64,000 nucleotides of DNA, from NCBI RefSeq assembly GCF_902833225.1, contig NZ_CADFEI010000006.1, forward strand, positions 248,001-312,000, read 5' to 3'. Every line of letters starts with the position of its first letter. Positions within the stretch are counted from its first letter, which is position 1. This document shows positions 1-10,396 of this stretch, piece after piece. The stretch comes from Burkholderia sp. BCC1644 (GTDB lineage Bacteria > Pseudomonadota > Gammaproteobacteria > Burkholderiales > Burkholderiaceae). A program made the position numbers and the translations under genes. Below the pieces are notes generated by a model. The model was not told where the DNA came from, did no database searches, and worked only from the letters and a program-made list of their open reading frames with translations.

Positions 1-397
1 CGTCCGGGCGGAACAGGATCATCGTCGGATAGCCGTGCACCTTGAAACGCTCGCCGAGCTTCTGCGCGCTTTCGGTATCGCCGTCGAGATACACGGGCAC
101 GAAGAACGACGAGCGCGTCTTGAAGGCCTGCTGGCTGAAGATCGTCGACTTCACCTGGTTGCACGACGGGCACCACACCGCGCCCCAGTACAGCAGCAGC
201 GGCTTGCCGGTGCGTTTCGCGAGCGCGAACGCGGCATCGACGTCGCCGTGCTGCCACGCGATACCGGGCGGCAAATGTGCGCCATCGGGCGATGCGCTCG
301 CCACCGGCGCGCCGGCGGGCGTGGCAGCGGCAAACGCCGCACCCGCGGCGGTGGCGAACAGGCAGGCGGCGGTCAGATTCCGGAGAGCGGTTTTCAT
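1..397 (-). CDS. Thioredoxin-fold protein, exported (3' part lies outside the window)
   Basis: The reverse strand from the ATG at 397 is open to the window edge, giving the first 132 residues. It starts with a signal peptide (MKTALRNL, then a hydrophobic stretch ending AAFAA), followed by a thioredoxin-fold segment with the redox motif WCPSC near residue 75 and a downstream cis-proline context GYPTM. This is the layout of periplasmic thioredoxin-like (thioredoxin_7 type) reductases or thiol-disulfide proteins. The likely role is periplasmic thiol redox chemistry, but the partner cannot be told. The C-terminus is missing because the window ends, not because the gene is broken. Confidence 0.85.
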   Translation of the reverse strand, partial: MKTALRNLTAACLFATAAGAAFAAATPAGAPVASASPDGAHLPPGIAWQHGDVDAAFALAKRTGKPLLLYWGAVWCPSCNQVKSTIFSQQAFKTRSSFFVPVYLDGDTESAQKLGERFKVHGYPTMILFRPD

Positions 398-646
398 CGA
401 AGCGGGTTCCGTTGAAAGAGACGGTTGCGGGACAGTGCGGCGCGCGAAACGATGGCCGTGAAGCGACGACGATGAAGCCGGCGCGTCGTGCAACGCCACG
501 CCGGCGTCGAATCGGAAACGCGAACGCCGGCCGAAACGGCCGGCAAATCGTTCAACGATACGACGCGTGAAACCAGTGGAAAACGAACGAATTCTCGAAT
601 GAATATGACGCGCGGCATCGCACCGGCGCGCGCGTCCGCACGCGCA

Positions 647-1147
647 TCACTCCCGGCCCTTGACCCGCGCCATGTGATACACGGATGCATGCACGCCGTC
701 ACGCAACGCATAGCCCGGCGATTCGCCCTCGATCCGGAAGCCGTGCTTCTCGTAGAGCGCGATTGCCGCGCGGTTGTCGGTGAATACGGTCAGCTCGAGA
801 CGCGTGAGGTTCAGCCAGCCTTCCGCGAGATCGATCGCGGCCGCGAGCAGCCGTGTGCCGATGCCGTGCCCGTGACGGGCCGCGTCGACCATCATGCCAA
901 GCCCCGCTGCATGGCGCCGGCGCGGATTCGGTTCGAACGCCAGGCCGAGATGGCCGACCACCGCGCCGTCGATTTCGGCGACGAGGCTCACGCCGCGCTC
1001 GTGCGCGTTTGCGAGCCGCTTCTGCCATTTCTCGAGCGATGGAAACGGATACTGCAGCGTATTCCTGTACACCGCGGGATGCGCGGCGATTTGCCGGATC
1101 GCGTCGACGTCGTGCGTCTCGCTGTGCCGGATCGTGATGTCGGTCAT
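647..1147 (-). CDS. yhhY: YhhY-type GNAT amino-acid N-acetyltransferase
   Basis: 166 residues, a single GNAT domain. The N-terminus (TIRHSETHDVDAIRQI, then PAVYRNTLQYPFPS) and the C-terminal FRIEGESPGYALRDG block closely resemble E. coli YhhY (AaaT), which acetylates free amino acids such as phenylalanine and methionine. The acetyl-CoA loop is visible as the R/G-rich stretch HGHGIGTRLL around residues 93-102. The start ATG fits the family length. It is monocistronic between the thioredoxin-like gene (same strand) and the divergent phospholipase gene. Family assignment is from remembered similarity; the substrate is inferred. Confidence 0.82.
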   Translation of the reverse strand: MTDITIRHSETHDVDAIRQIAAHPAVYRNTLQYPFPSLEKWQKRLANAHERGVSLVAEIDGAVVGHLGLAFEPNPRRRHAAGLGMMVDAARHGHGIGTRLLAAAIDLAEGWLNLTRLELTVFTDNRAAIALYEKHGFRIEGESPGYALRDGVHASVYHMARVKGRE

Positions 1148-1733
1148 GGGTGGGCCGGTTCAGAAAAATCGCGCTGAAGGCGCGGACTGCGCGTGTGCGC
1201 AGCAATGTGTCGAGCTTATCCGATTTCACGCATTTGAAACATGGGTGTCACGTCGACTCACTTCAAGTTGCATCCGCAACGAACGTGGCCCGGTGATTCG
1301 AGCGGAATCCGGAAAATTCTGACCGGTCGCGCGTACTCCACCCGGTAATTTCTTGCCTTTTTCGATCACGCATCGCGCCTGGGCGAATCGTTGCGCACGC
1401 AACGTCATAAACGCGACATGTGGTGTCACGCCTTCATCACGTCGACGTCATGTCGTCTCCCTAGACTGGGCGCCGCCCAGCCCGGCATGCGCCGGGCCGG
1501 TGTGTGCCGACACCGACACCCTGCACCGCGCATCACGAGCGCGCGGCGCACGGGATCACGACGACGGCCGCTGCCTTCGCTCGACACCGCGTGTCGAACG
1601 CGATGCGCGCACCTCCGCCACACGCAGCCGACGCACCCGAACGCACACGCAGCGCGGATCGTCCCAGGGGGACGACGCACGGGCGCCCCAGACGAAGTCA
1701 CGAACGCTCCCACCATCACAGGATCCGAACGCC
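1148..1733. other. Intergenic region upstream of phospholipase C
   Basis: 586 bases between two divergent genes with no convincing gene. Open frames here lack family resemblance and are Arg/His/Pro-rich noise. The centre is less GC-rich than its surroundings and holds a Pho-box-like pair of heptamers at 1403-1420. It presumably carries the promoter and a long 5' leader of the phospholipase C gene. Confidence 0.5.
1403..1420 (+). promoter_or_regulatory. Pho-box-like direct repeat upstream of plc
   Basis: CGTCATA and CGACATG, starting 11 bp apart, resemble the two TGTCAT-like halves of a PhoB site. Phosphate control of phospholipase C genes is known in Pseudomonas. The match is partial and sits about 310 bp before the start codon, so this is only suggestive. 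Confidence 0.15.
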
Positions 1734-4085
1734 ATGACGTCACGCCGTAAATTCCTTCAGCAGACCGCCACTTCCGGCCTCGCTGCCGCCGCGCTGTCCG
1801 CGTTTCCGCCGAGCATCCGCCGCGCGCTCGCGATTCCCGCGTTTCATGAAACGGGGACCATCAAGGACGTCAAGCACGTCGTGCTGCTGATGATGGAGAA
1901 CCGCGCGTTCGACAGCTACTTCGGCACGTTCAAGGGCGTGCGGGGCTACGGCGACCGCTTCGCGGTGCCGTCGCCGAACGGCCGCGACGTGTTCTACCAG
2001 TCGTACACGAAGGCGACGCCCGCCACGACCGTGACGCCGTATCACCTCGACGCGAGCCAGGGCAACGCGCAGCGCGCGGGCGGCACGCCGCACACGTGGG
2101 CCGATGCGCAGGCCGCATGGGATCACGGCCGGATGAACCGCTGGCCCGACGCGAAAACCCCGCTGTCGATGGGCTATTACGACGCGGCGGAAGTGCCGTT
2201 CCAGCGCGCGCTCGCCGATGCGTTCACGCTGTGCGACCACTACCACTGCGGGATGCACACGGGCACGATCGCGAACCGACTGTTCTACTGGAGCGGCACC
2301 AACGGCCCGAACGGCATCAGCCCGGCCGACGGCAGCCGCGTGAAGATCGCGGCGCTGAACAACCAGTTCAACGGCGGCAACGACATCGGCCCGTCGAGCC
2401 AGGGCTGGACCTGGACGACCTATGCCGACCGGCTGCAGCAGGCCGGCGTGAACTGGAAGGTCTACCAGAGCCTGATCGACAACTTCGGCTGCAACGAGAT
2501 GATGAGCTTCCGCCACTGGCGCGCGGCGATCGAGCAGATGCCGGCCGCGCGCCGGCCCGCATACGTCGCATCGACGGACATCACGCAACCGGTGACGGCA
2601 GCCGGCGCGTTCTACGACCCGGCGATCGACGATCCGCTGAGCCCGCTCGCGAAGGGTTTCGGCAACACGATGCCGTACGGCTTTCTCGAAACGTTCCGCG
2701 ACGACATCCGCAACGGCACGCTGCCGGAAGTGTCGTGGATCATCCCGCCGTCCGCGTACAGCGAACACCCGGGGCCGTCGAGCCCCGCGCAGGGCGGCTG
2801 GTACGTGCAGGCCGTGCTCGATGCGCTGACGGCGAACCCGGAGGTGTGGAGCAAGACCGTGCTGCTGGTGAACTACGACGAAAACGACGGCTTCTTCGAC
2901 CACATGCCGTCGCCGGCCGTGCCGTCGCGCAACGCCGACGGCACGCTCGCGGGCGGCCATACGCTGCGCGATACCGACGTCGCCGTCGAATACCACGACT
3001 TCACGCCGGCCACGTCGAGCCAGCCGGCCAGCGACGGCCGTCCGTACGGCCCGGGCCCGCGCGTGCCGATGTGGGTCGTGTCGCCGTGGAGCCGCGGCGG
3101 CTGGGTCAACTCGCAGGTGTTCGACCACACGTCGACGCTGCTCTTCCTCGAGAAGCGCTTCGGCGTCGCGGAGCCGCAGATCAGCGCGTACCGCCGCGCG
3201 GTGTGCGGCGACCTGACGAGCGCATTCAACTTCCGCTCGCCGAACAACGAACCGCTGCCGACGCTCGCGGGCCATACGACGAAAAGCCAGGTCGACGCGC
3301 TGAGCGCCGCGCAGCAGGCCGCGCCGAAGATCGTGCCGCCGACCTCCCCGGCCCTGCCCGCCCAGACCACCGGCGTGCGCCCGTCGCGTGCGCTGCCCTA
3401 CGAGCTGCATGCGAGCGCGCGCACCGATGCCGGCGCCGGGACGGTCACGCTGAAGTTCGCGAACACGGGCCGCGCCGCCGCCGTGTTTCATGTCTATGAC
3501 AAGCTGCACCTCGACCGCCTGCCGCAGCGCTACGTCGTCGAGCCGGGCAAGACGCTGCACGGCGACTGGGCCGCGCGCGCCGACAACGGCGGTAAATATG
3601 ACCTGTGGGTGCTCGGTCCGAACGGCTATCACCGCCGCTTCACCGGCGACCTGAGCCGCCTCGCCGGTGCCCGCGCGCCGCAGCCGGAAGTGCGTGTCGG
3701 CTACGCGGGCGCAAGCGGTAACCTCCACCTGCGGCTGCGCAACGACGGCGGCGGCACGGTGCGCTTCACGGTGAAGTCGAACCAGGTCTACGGCCCGCTG
3801 TCCGGCCGCGGCGGCAATGACGGCCACGGTCATGGCCACGGCAACGAGGACGGCAACAGCCAGGGCCGCGGTAACGGCCACGGTACCGGTACCACGTGGA
3901 CCGTCACGGTCCGCGCCGGCGACCAGGCCGAGCTGCACTGGAAACTCGACTCGACCGGCCACTGGTACGACTTCATCGTCACCGCCGACAGCGACGCGAG
4001 CTTCTCGCGCCGCATGGCCGGCCGCGTCGAGACCGGCCGCCACTCGGTCAGCGACCCGGCGATGGGGCTCGCCGACCGCTTCTGA
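1734..4085 (+). CDS. plcN: Phospholipase C, phosphocholine-specific, Tat-exported
   Basis: 783 residues from the ATG that opens the Tat signal (SRRKFLQQ, residues 3-10). The frame is open further upstream, but that part is not protein-like. The mature protein begins with the phosphoesterase signature VVLLMMENRAFDSYFGTF (about residues 49-66), typical of the bacterial phospholipase C / acid phosphatase superfamily. The tail has the two repeated C-terminal (DUF756) beta domains. It should hydrolyse phosphatidylcholine or sphingomyelin outside the cell. An unusual Gly/His/Asn-rich stretch near residues 692-720 interrupts the last beta domain. It may be plcN or another plc paralogue; Burkholderia carry several. 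Confidence 0.9.
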   Translation: MTSRRKFLQQTATSGLAAAALSAFPPSIRRALAIPAFHETGTIKDVKHVVLLMMENRAFDSYFGTFKGVRGYGDRFAVPSPNGRDVFYQSYTKATPATTVTPYHLDASQGNAQRAGGTPHTWADAQAAWDHGRMNRWPDAKTPLSMGYYDAAEVPFQRALADAFTLCDHYHCGMHTGTIANRLFYWSGTNGPNGISPADGSRVKIAALNNQFNGGNDIGPSSQGWTWTTYADRLQQAGVNWKVYQSLIDNFGCNEMMSFRHWRAAIEQMPAARRPAYVASTDITQPVTAAGAFYDPAIDDPLSPLAKGFGNTMPYGFLETFRDDIRNGTLPEVSWIIPPSAYSEHPGPSSPAQGGWYVQAVLDALTANPEVWSKTVLLVNYDENDGFFDHMPSPAVPSRNADGTLAGGHTLRDTDVAVEYHDFTPATSSQPASDGRPYGPGPRVPMWVVSPWSRGGWVNSQVFDHTSTLLFLEKRFGVAEPQISAYRRAVCGDLTSAFNFRSPNNEPLPTLAGHTTKSQVDALSAAQQAAPKIVPPTSPALPAQTTGVRPSRALPYELHASARTDAGAGTVTLKFANTGRAAAVFHVYDKLHLDRLPQRYVVEPGKTLHGDWAARADNGGKYDLWVLGPNGYHRRFTGDLSRLAGARAPQPEVRVGYAGASGNLHLRLRNDGGGTVRFTVKSNQVYGPLSGRGGNDGHGHGHGNEDGNSQGRGNGHGTGTTWTVTVRAGDQAELHWKLDSTGHWYDFIVTADSDASFSRRMAGRVETGRHSVSDPAMGLADRF

Positions 4086-4093
4086 CGCCTCCC

Positions 4094-4121
4094 GGCGACA
4101 CGCATCGCACCGCGTGTCGCC
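4094..4121 (+). terminator. Hairpin after plc
   Basis: GGCGACACGC at 4094-4103 pairs perfectly with GCGTGTCGCC at 4112-4121 across an 8-base loop, 9 bases after the plc stop. There is no T-run behind it, so it is a terminator-like or mRNA-stabilising hairpin. Confidence 0.45.
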
Positions 4122-4358
4122 GCCCGCACCGTCGCGGCCGCGAACGCCGGTCAAGCGCTGGCCGCGGCGGCGGCCGATCCGGCTGAAACGCCCGCCCGGC
4201 TTGGCTCAAACATCAGAAGGATCGGTGGTGTAGCCCTCATTTCGCCGCACGAAAATGCTCCGTCTTGCGGCCCGTTCGCGTTAAACTGCGTCAAGCTGTA
4301 TTCAACAAAGACATCTTTGCCGTTACGGCATCCACGACACGATACGAGGATAGGTTCG

Positions 4359-4628
4359 ATGCGCACTACCGGCTCATCCGGGGCAATGACCCTGCTCACC
4401 GAACACGACCCGGCCGACGGCCGCGAACTGCGCTCGCTGCGGCTGGAAGCAACGGGCGACGGTAAAAGCGTGCTGCTGATCGAGATCGACGAACGCAAAC
4501 CCGGCATCCATCGCGAGGTCCGCTACGAGATCACGCCGGCCGAACTGATCGCGGCGATCCGCTCGCACGGCGCCGAGCTGCCCGGCGAAAACCACGGCGC
4601 CGCCTCGCTCGCCCGCACCCTCTCCTGA
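4359..4628 (+). CDS. Small conserved-type protein of unknown function
   Basis: 89 residues from the ATG at 4359, which has a good ribosome site (AGGA, 8 bases upstream). An upstream start would add 14 implausible residues. The protein is acidic with no signal peptide or membrane segment. Its centre (LRLEATGDGKSVLLIEIDERKPG, split over 4437-4506) looks like a beta-hairpin core, followed by a helix (EITPAELIAAIRSHGAEL). I do not recognise the family. Codon use matches the neighbours, so it is likely a resident gene. Confidence 0.65.
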   Translation: MRTTGSSGAMTLLTEHDPADGRELRSLRLEATGDGKSVLLIEIDERKPGIHREVRYEITPAELIAAIRSHGAELPGENHGAASLARTLS

Positions 4629-4782
4629 TTCCGATCGGTGAGCCGCGCGCAGCGCGCTGGCTCACCAACATCCCCCTGCCGCCGTCAGGCGCTTTCGGTC
4701 ATTCCCGCCGTTGTCTTGAAAAAGGCCGATAATCGGCCCATCTGCGTTTCCTGCCCACGCGTTTCCTTTTCGGCCAGCCGTC

Positions 4783-5778
4783 ATGCTCCTACGTGACCTC
4801 GTCGCCCAGTACGGGCCGCTTCTCGTGTTCGCCAACGTGCTCGCGGCGGCCATCGGCCTGCCGGTGCCCGCGATGCCGACGCTCGTGCTGTTCGGCGCGA
4901 TGGCCGGGATGCACCCGGAGATGATCGGCTCGCAGCTCGTGACGGTGGTGGCGCTGTCGGTACTTGGCGCGCTGATCGGCGACACCGTGTGGTACGTCGC
5001 CGGGCGGCGTTACGGCGGCACGACGTTGAAGACGATCTGCCGGCTGTCGCTGTCGCGCGATTCCTGCGTGAGGAAGACCGAACGCTTCTTCGGCCGTTAC
5101 GGCGTGCGCGTGCTCGCGGTCGCGCGCTTCATTCCCGGCCTGTCGCTGGTGTCGGTGCCGATGGCCGGCGCGCTCGGCACGCGCTATCGCACGTTCGCCG
5201 GCTACGACGCGCTCGGCGCCGCGCTGTGGACGATCGTCGGATTGATCGCCGGCATCGTGTTCTGCCAGCAGATCGACTGGCTGTTCGCCGGCGCGAGCCA
5301 TCTCGGCCGCGCGGTGCTGCTGGTCATCGTCGCGCTGCTGGCGATCTATGCGGCCGTGCGCTGGATGCGCCGCCGCGCGCTGATCCGCCAGCTCGCCAAC
5401 GCGCGGATCAGTGTCGACGAACTCGACCTGCTGCTGCGCGACACCACCGCGCCGGTCGTGCTCGACGTGCGTTCGCCCGAGCACCGCAAGCTCGACCCGT
5501 TCACGATTCCCGGCGCGCAATTCGCCGACGACCGGAAGATCGGCGACATCGTCGCGCGCTATCCGCTCTCGCAGAAATTCGTCGTGTACTGCTCGTGCCC
5601 GAACGAAGTGACAGCCGCGCTGATGGCGAAGCGCCTGCTCGACGCAGGCTTCACCGATGCGCTCGCGCTGCGCGGCGGCCTCGACGCATGGCGCGATACG
5701 GGCCGCCAGCTCACGTCGCTCGTGGAAGAGATGCCCGCTGCGAACGATCCCGTCGCGGGACTGCACAAGCCGGCCTGA
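4783..5778 (+). CDS. DedA-family membrane protein fused to a rhodanese domain
   Basis: 331 residues. Residues 1-190 are a DedA/SNARE-associated membrane domain: hydrophobic segments at about 10-40, 50-75, 135-165 and 170-190, with the family motif ARFIPGLSLVSVPMAG near 115-130. DedA proteins are tied to lipid carrier flipping and membrane homeostasis. Residues 205-320 form a rhodanese domain with VLDVRSPEH and an active-site loop VVYCSCPNE, whose first cysteine is in the catalytic position. The rhodanese would lie in the cytoplasm. This fusion recurs in proteobacteria; what links persulfide or sulfur chemistry to the membrane half is unknown. Confidence 0.88.
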   Translation: MLLRDLVAQYGPLLVFANVLAAAIGLPVPAMPTLVLFGAMAGMHPEMIGSQLVTVVALSVLGALIGDTVWYVAGRRYGGTTLKTICRLSLSRDSCVRKTERFFGRYGVRVLAVARFIPGLSLVSVPMAGALGTRYRTFAGYDALGAALWTIVGLIAGIVFCQQIDWLFAGASHLGRAVLLVIVALLAIYAAVRWMRRRALIRQLANARISVDELDLLLRDTTAPVVLDVRSPEHRKLDPFTIPGAQFADDRKIGDIVARYPLSQKFVVYCSCPNEVTAALMAKRLLDAGFTDALALRGGLDAWRDTGRQLTSLVEEMPAANDPVAGLHKPA

Positions 5779-5800
5779 GCGCACTGCTGGCAGGCCGGCT
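5768..5800. terminator. Hairpin over the dedA-rhodanese stop codon
   Basis: AGCCGGCCT at 5768-5776 pairs with AGGCCGGCT at 5792-5800, spanning the stop at 5776-5778. A second, weaker GGGGG/CCCCC pair lies at 5810-5828. These lie between convergent genes and may stop transcription from both sides, although no T-run is present. Confidence 0.3.
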
Positions 5801-5833
5801 GCGCGATGCGGGGGAACCGGTGTCCCCCTTCGA

Positions 5834-7312
5834 TCAGAACGCGTGCAGCGGCAGGTTCACGACCAGACGGTACTCGCGGTTCGTCGCGTCCGAGTAGTGA
5901 GCCGAACCGTTGTGCCACATCGCGATGAACGTGACCTTCGTGTCCTTCAGCTTGCCGCTCTGGAACGTGTACGACGGGATGAAGCCGAACTCGTGGTGAC
6001 GGCCCTGCACCGGCGCGCCGTTGCTCCAGTAGATGCTCGACTTGCTCGGGTCGTTGGCCGCACCCGCGCTGCCGTCCGCACCCCAGCCCGTCACGCCCCA
6101 GACCATCGCCTTGAAGCCCGGCAGGCCCGCTTCCTTGCCGTAGAACGTGTAACGCAGCTGCAGCGACTTTTCGTGCGGCGCGTTGTAGTCGACGTCCATC
6201 GAGTTGGTCAGGAAGATGCCGTTCGTTTCGTTCAGGTAGTCGAAGAACTGGTCGCCGAGCACCTGCTGGAAGCCGAGCAGCAGCTCGTGCGGGCCGTGCT
6301 GCGCGGCCACCGACAGGCTGTATGCGTTGTTGTCGATCTTGCCCTGCAGCGCATCGCCCGTGTCGTGCGTCGAGTAGACGTTGCCGAAGCCGGTCCACTT
6401 GATCGTCTGCGGGCTGCCGATGCTGTGCTTCACCGACGCGTAGTACTGGTGCCACACGTCGTCGGCCTGGTTCGCGTACAGTGCGACTTCGCCGTTCGGC
6501 GAGTAGTCCCACGTGCCGCCGACATACGACAGGCGATTGATGCGCGTGCCGCCGTACTGCGTCGTCAGGTTGGTGAGCGTCGTATGACCGCGCGCGTTGG
6601 TCTTCGTGAAGCTGCCGGCCTCGAGCATCACGTTCTTGAATTCATTGCTGACGATCGTCGTGCCGAGGAACGTCGGCGGCAGCGCACGGTTGTCGTGCTG
6701 CTCCATGAACGGGTTGTCGACGGCCTGCAGACCGTACTTGATCACCGTGTTTGAGATGCGCGCCTTGATGTCGTAGATGCCCGGGTAGGCCCACGCGAGC
6801 TGGTTGCCGCCGCCGCCGCCCTTCGCGATGTGCACCATGCTGCCGGCGCCCTGGCCGCCGTCGAGCTTCAGCGCCGCATACAGCGATGCGTCGAAGCCGA
6901 TGCCGATCAGGCCCGTCGTATAGCCCGACTCGAAGTTCGCCATCGCGCCCTGGACCCACGCGTGGCGATGCGGCCCGCCCTTGCTGTCGAGCACGTCCGA
7001 GTAGTTGCGGAACAGGAAGTCGAGATGGCTGTCGGCAATGAAGCCCTTCGACTTCGACTGCGCCGACGGCTCGTCGGGCGGCGTGACGGCCTGGTTCGCT
7101 TCGGCATTGATGATGGCGTTCGGGGTCGATGCCTGCGCAACGGTCGTGGCCGCACCGGCGGCCGGTGCGGCCTGCGCCACCGTCAGCGGCGCGGGCGCCG
7201 CGTCGTCGGCGTGCGCCACGCCCGTCAGCGAGACGCCTGCGAGTGCCGGCAGTCCCCATGCAAGCAGCATCTTCGATGCCGTCCCGATCGTCTTCTGTTT
7301 TTTCATCGTCAT
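5834..7312 (-). CDS. OprD-family outer-membrane porin
   Basis: 492 residues. A signal peptide (MKKQKTIGTA start, cleavage after AHA near residue 35) is followed by an Ala/Pro-rich linker and then the OprD-type opening SHLDFLFRNYSD near residue 86. It ends in phenylalanine, as expected for an outer-membrane barrel. OprD-type porins take up basic amino acids, peptides or other small carboxylates. It lies just downstream of the opp operon on the same strand (158-bp gap), so a role as the outer-membrane entry for peptides used by that transporter is a reasonable inference. Two in-frame ATGs (7312 and 7306) are possible. Confidence 0.82.
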   Translation of the reverse strand: MTMKKQKTIGTASKMLLAWGLPALAGVSLTGVAHADDAAPAPLTVAQAAPAAGAATTVAQASTPNAIINAEANQAVTPPDEPSAQSKSKGFIADSHLDFLFRNYSDVLDSKGGPHRHAWVQGAMANFESGYTTGLIGIGFDASLYAALKLDGGQGAGSMVHIAKGGGGGNQLAWAYPGIYDIKARISNTVIKYGLQAVDNPFMEQHDNRALPPTFLGTTIVSNEFKNVMLEAGSFTKTNARGHTTLTNLTTQYGGTRINRLSYVGGTWDYSPNGEVALYANQADDVWHQYYASVKHSIGSPQTIKWTGFGNVYSTHDTGDALQGKIDNNAYSLSVAAQHGPHELLLGFQQVLGDQFFDYLNETNGIFLTNSMDVDYNAPHEKSLQLRYTFYGKEAGLPGFKAMVWGVTGWGADGSAGAANDPSKSSIYWSNGAPVQGRHHEFGFIPSYTFQSGKLKDTKVTFIAMWHNGSAHYSDATNREYRLVVNLPLHAF

Positions 7313-7470
7313 TCTCGTCTTGTTTGATATCCGTCCACGCCGGTCGCGATCCGCTCCCGGCCCCCCGGCGCGCCCGGTTAAGGACGCGCCTTTACCCGCG
7401 ACGCGAAGATCATTCGCGCCGCCACTGCCCCTGTTGACCTGCCTGGTTTTATTTGCCGCGTTACTTCACT

Positions 7471-8486
<1,016 letters not shown>

Positions 8487-8490
<4 letters not shown>

Positions 8491-9479
8491 CGCAAACCTC
8501 CCGTCAGATCGGCCACCGGGCGGTGGCAGGCGCGCACCGCGCCCACGGCGCCATAGGTTTCGAGCGCGGGGCGCGCCGCGCCGCAGCGTTCTTCCGCATA
8601 CGTGCAGCGCTTCGCGAACGCGCAGCCGGCCGGCGCGGTGCCGGGCATCGGCGGGTTGCCGGGAATCGCGACGAGCGGCGCATCGTCCGCATCCGTCAGG
8701 CGCGGCAGCGCATTGAGCAGGCCGATCGTGTACGGATGCGACGGCGCCGAGAAGATCGATTCGGCCGGTGCGTATTCGACGGTGCGGCCCGAGTACATGA
8801 CCATCACGTCGTCCGCGAGGCCGGCGACCACGCCCATGTCGTGCGTGATCAGTACGATCGCGGTGCCGCGCTCGCGGTTCAGTTCGCGCAGCAGGTCGAT
8901 GATCTGCGCCTGCACGGTCACGTCGAGCGCGGTGGTCGGCTCGTCGGCGATCAGGATTTCCGGCTCGGAGAGCAGCGCCATCGCGATCATCACGCGCTGC
9001 CGCATGCCGCCCGAGAACTCGTGCGGATACATGCGGATGCGCCGCGCCGCGTCGGGAATGCGCACCGATTCGAGCGCCTCGATCGCGCGCTTCGTGGCTT
9101 CCTTGCGCGACAGCTTGCGATGCAGCTGCAGCGTCTCGGTCATCTGCCGCTCGATCGTCAGGAACGGATTGAGCGACGTCATCGGATCCTGGAAGATCAT
9201 CGCGATCCGGTCGCCGCGCACCGCGTTCAGCGCGCGCGTGTCCATGTCGAGCAGGTTGTCGCCGCGGTAACGCGCGGCGCCCGTCGTCGTGCCGTTGCCG
9301 GCCAGCAGGCCGAGCAGCGCCATCACGGTCTGGCTCTTGCCCGAGCCCGATTCGCCGACGATGCCGAGCGTCTTGCCGGCTTCGAGCGAGAACGACACGC
9401 CGCTCACGGCGTCGATCGGCGGTGCGTCCTTGCGCGTGAAGCGCACGCCGAGGTTGTCTACTTCCAGCAGTGCAGCCAT
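8487..9479 (-). CDS. oppD: Oligopeptide ABC transporter ATP-binding protein OppD
   Basis: 330 residues from the ATG at 9479. A start at 9524 is possible but would run well into oppC. Walker A GESGSGKSQT, signature SGGMRQRVMIAMAL and Walker B ILIADEPTTALD are all intact, and a cysteine-containing C-terminal tail (CAFAKRCTYAEERC) follows, as in other Opp/Dpp ATPases. It pairs with OppF to power import of short peptides. The start lies one base from the oppC stop and the end overlaps oppF by four bases, so it is part of a tightly coupled operon. Confidence 0.92.
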
Positions 9480-9480
9480 T

Positions 9481-10383
9481 TCAGCGATCCTTCGGGTCAA
9501 GCGCGTCACGCAGGCCGTCGCCAACGAAGTTCACGCAATAAAGCGTCACGCACAGCATGACGGCCGGGGCCAGCAGCAGCCACGGCATCGATTCCAGTTT
9601 CTGCGCGCCGTCCTGGATCAGCACGCCCCAGCTCGTCATCGGCTCCTGCACGCCGAGGCCGAGGAACGACAGCACCGATTCGGTCAGCACGATGCCCGGC
9701 ACCGAGACCGTCGCGTACACGACGACCACGCCGAGCAGGTTCGGCACGATGTGGCGCAGCACGATCGAGGCCGGCGTCACGCCGATCGCGCGCGCCGCAT
9801 CGACGAACTCGCGGTTGCGCAGCGACAGCGTCTGGCCGCGCACCACACGCGCCATGTCGATCCACGAGAACGCGCTGATGGTCAGCACGACCAGCATGAA
9901 CGAGCGGCCGAACAGGGTCATCATCAGGATCGCGATCAGCAGGTACGGGATCGCGTACATCATGTCGACGATGCGCATCATCACGGAGTCGACGCGGCCG
10001 CCCGCGAAGCCCGCGGTCGCGCCCCATGCGACGCCGAACAGGCCGGACACGAGCGTGCCGAGCACGCCGACCTCGATCGACACGCGGCCGCCGATCAGCG
10101 TGCGCACGAGCAGGTCGCGACCGAGCTCGTCGGTGCCGAACCAGTGCTGGTTCGCCCAGGTCGGCGGCAGGCTGATCGCGCCCCAGTCGCTCGCGGCGGG
10201 ATCGGCCGCGAGCAGCCACGGGCCGACGAAGCAGGCGAGCGTGACCAGCGCCAGCAGCACGAGGCTGAACACGGCTGCGCGGTTGTGAAGGAAACGCGCC
10301 ATCGCGAGCGCGAGCGGCGAGCGCGAACGCGGCGGCGAATCGGTCTGCACGGGCAGACCGACGACGGGAGTAGTCGGAGTCAT
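9481..10383 (-). CDS. oppC: Oligopeptide ABC transporter permease OppC
   Basis: 300 residues from the ATG at 10383, chosen because upstream codons would overlap oppB. After a cytoplasmic N-terminus come about six membrane segments. The permease EAA loop is seen around residues 190-215 (EFVDAARAIGVTPASIVLRH). Together with OppB it forms the membrane channel. The N-terminal OppC_N region (LALAMARFLHNRAAVFSL) is present, which supports OppC rather than OppB. Confidence 0.92.
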   Translation of the reverse strand: MTPTTPVVGLPVQTDSPPRSRSPLALAMARFLHNRAAVFSLVLLALVTLACFVGPWLLAADPAASDWGAISLPPTWANQHWFGTDELGRDLLVRTLIGGRVSIEVGVLGTLVSGLFGVAWGATAGFAGGRVDSVMMRIVDMMYAIPYLLIAILMMTLFGRSFMLVVLTISAFSWIDMARVVRGQTLSLRNREFVDAARAIGVTPASIVLRHIVPNLLGVVVVYATVSVPGIVLTESVLSFLGLGVQEPMTSWGVLIQDGAQKLESMPWLLLAPAVMLCVTLYCVNFVGDGLRDALDPKDR

Positions 10384-10396
10384 CGCGGTGCCTCGC

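Noticed and set aside
1740..4154. A long open frame on the minus strand opposite phospholipase C
   Set aside because: Arg/Ala/Val-rich with no motifs. It is a mirror of the GC-rich plus-strand gene, whose Tat signal and catalytic motifs are clear.
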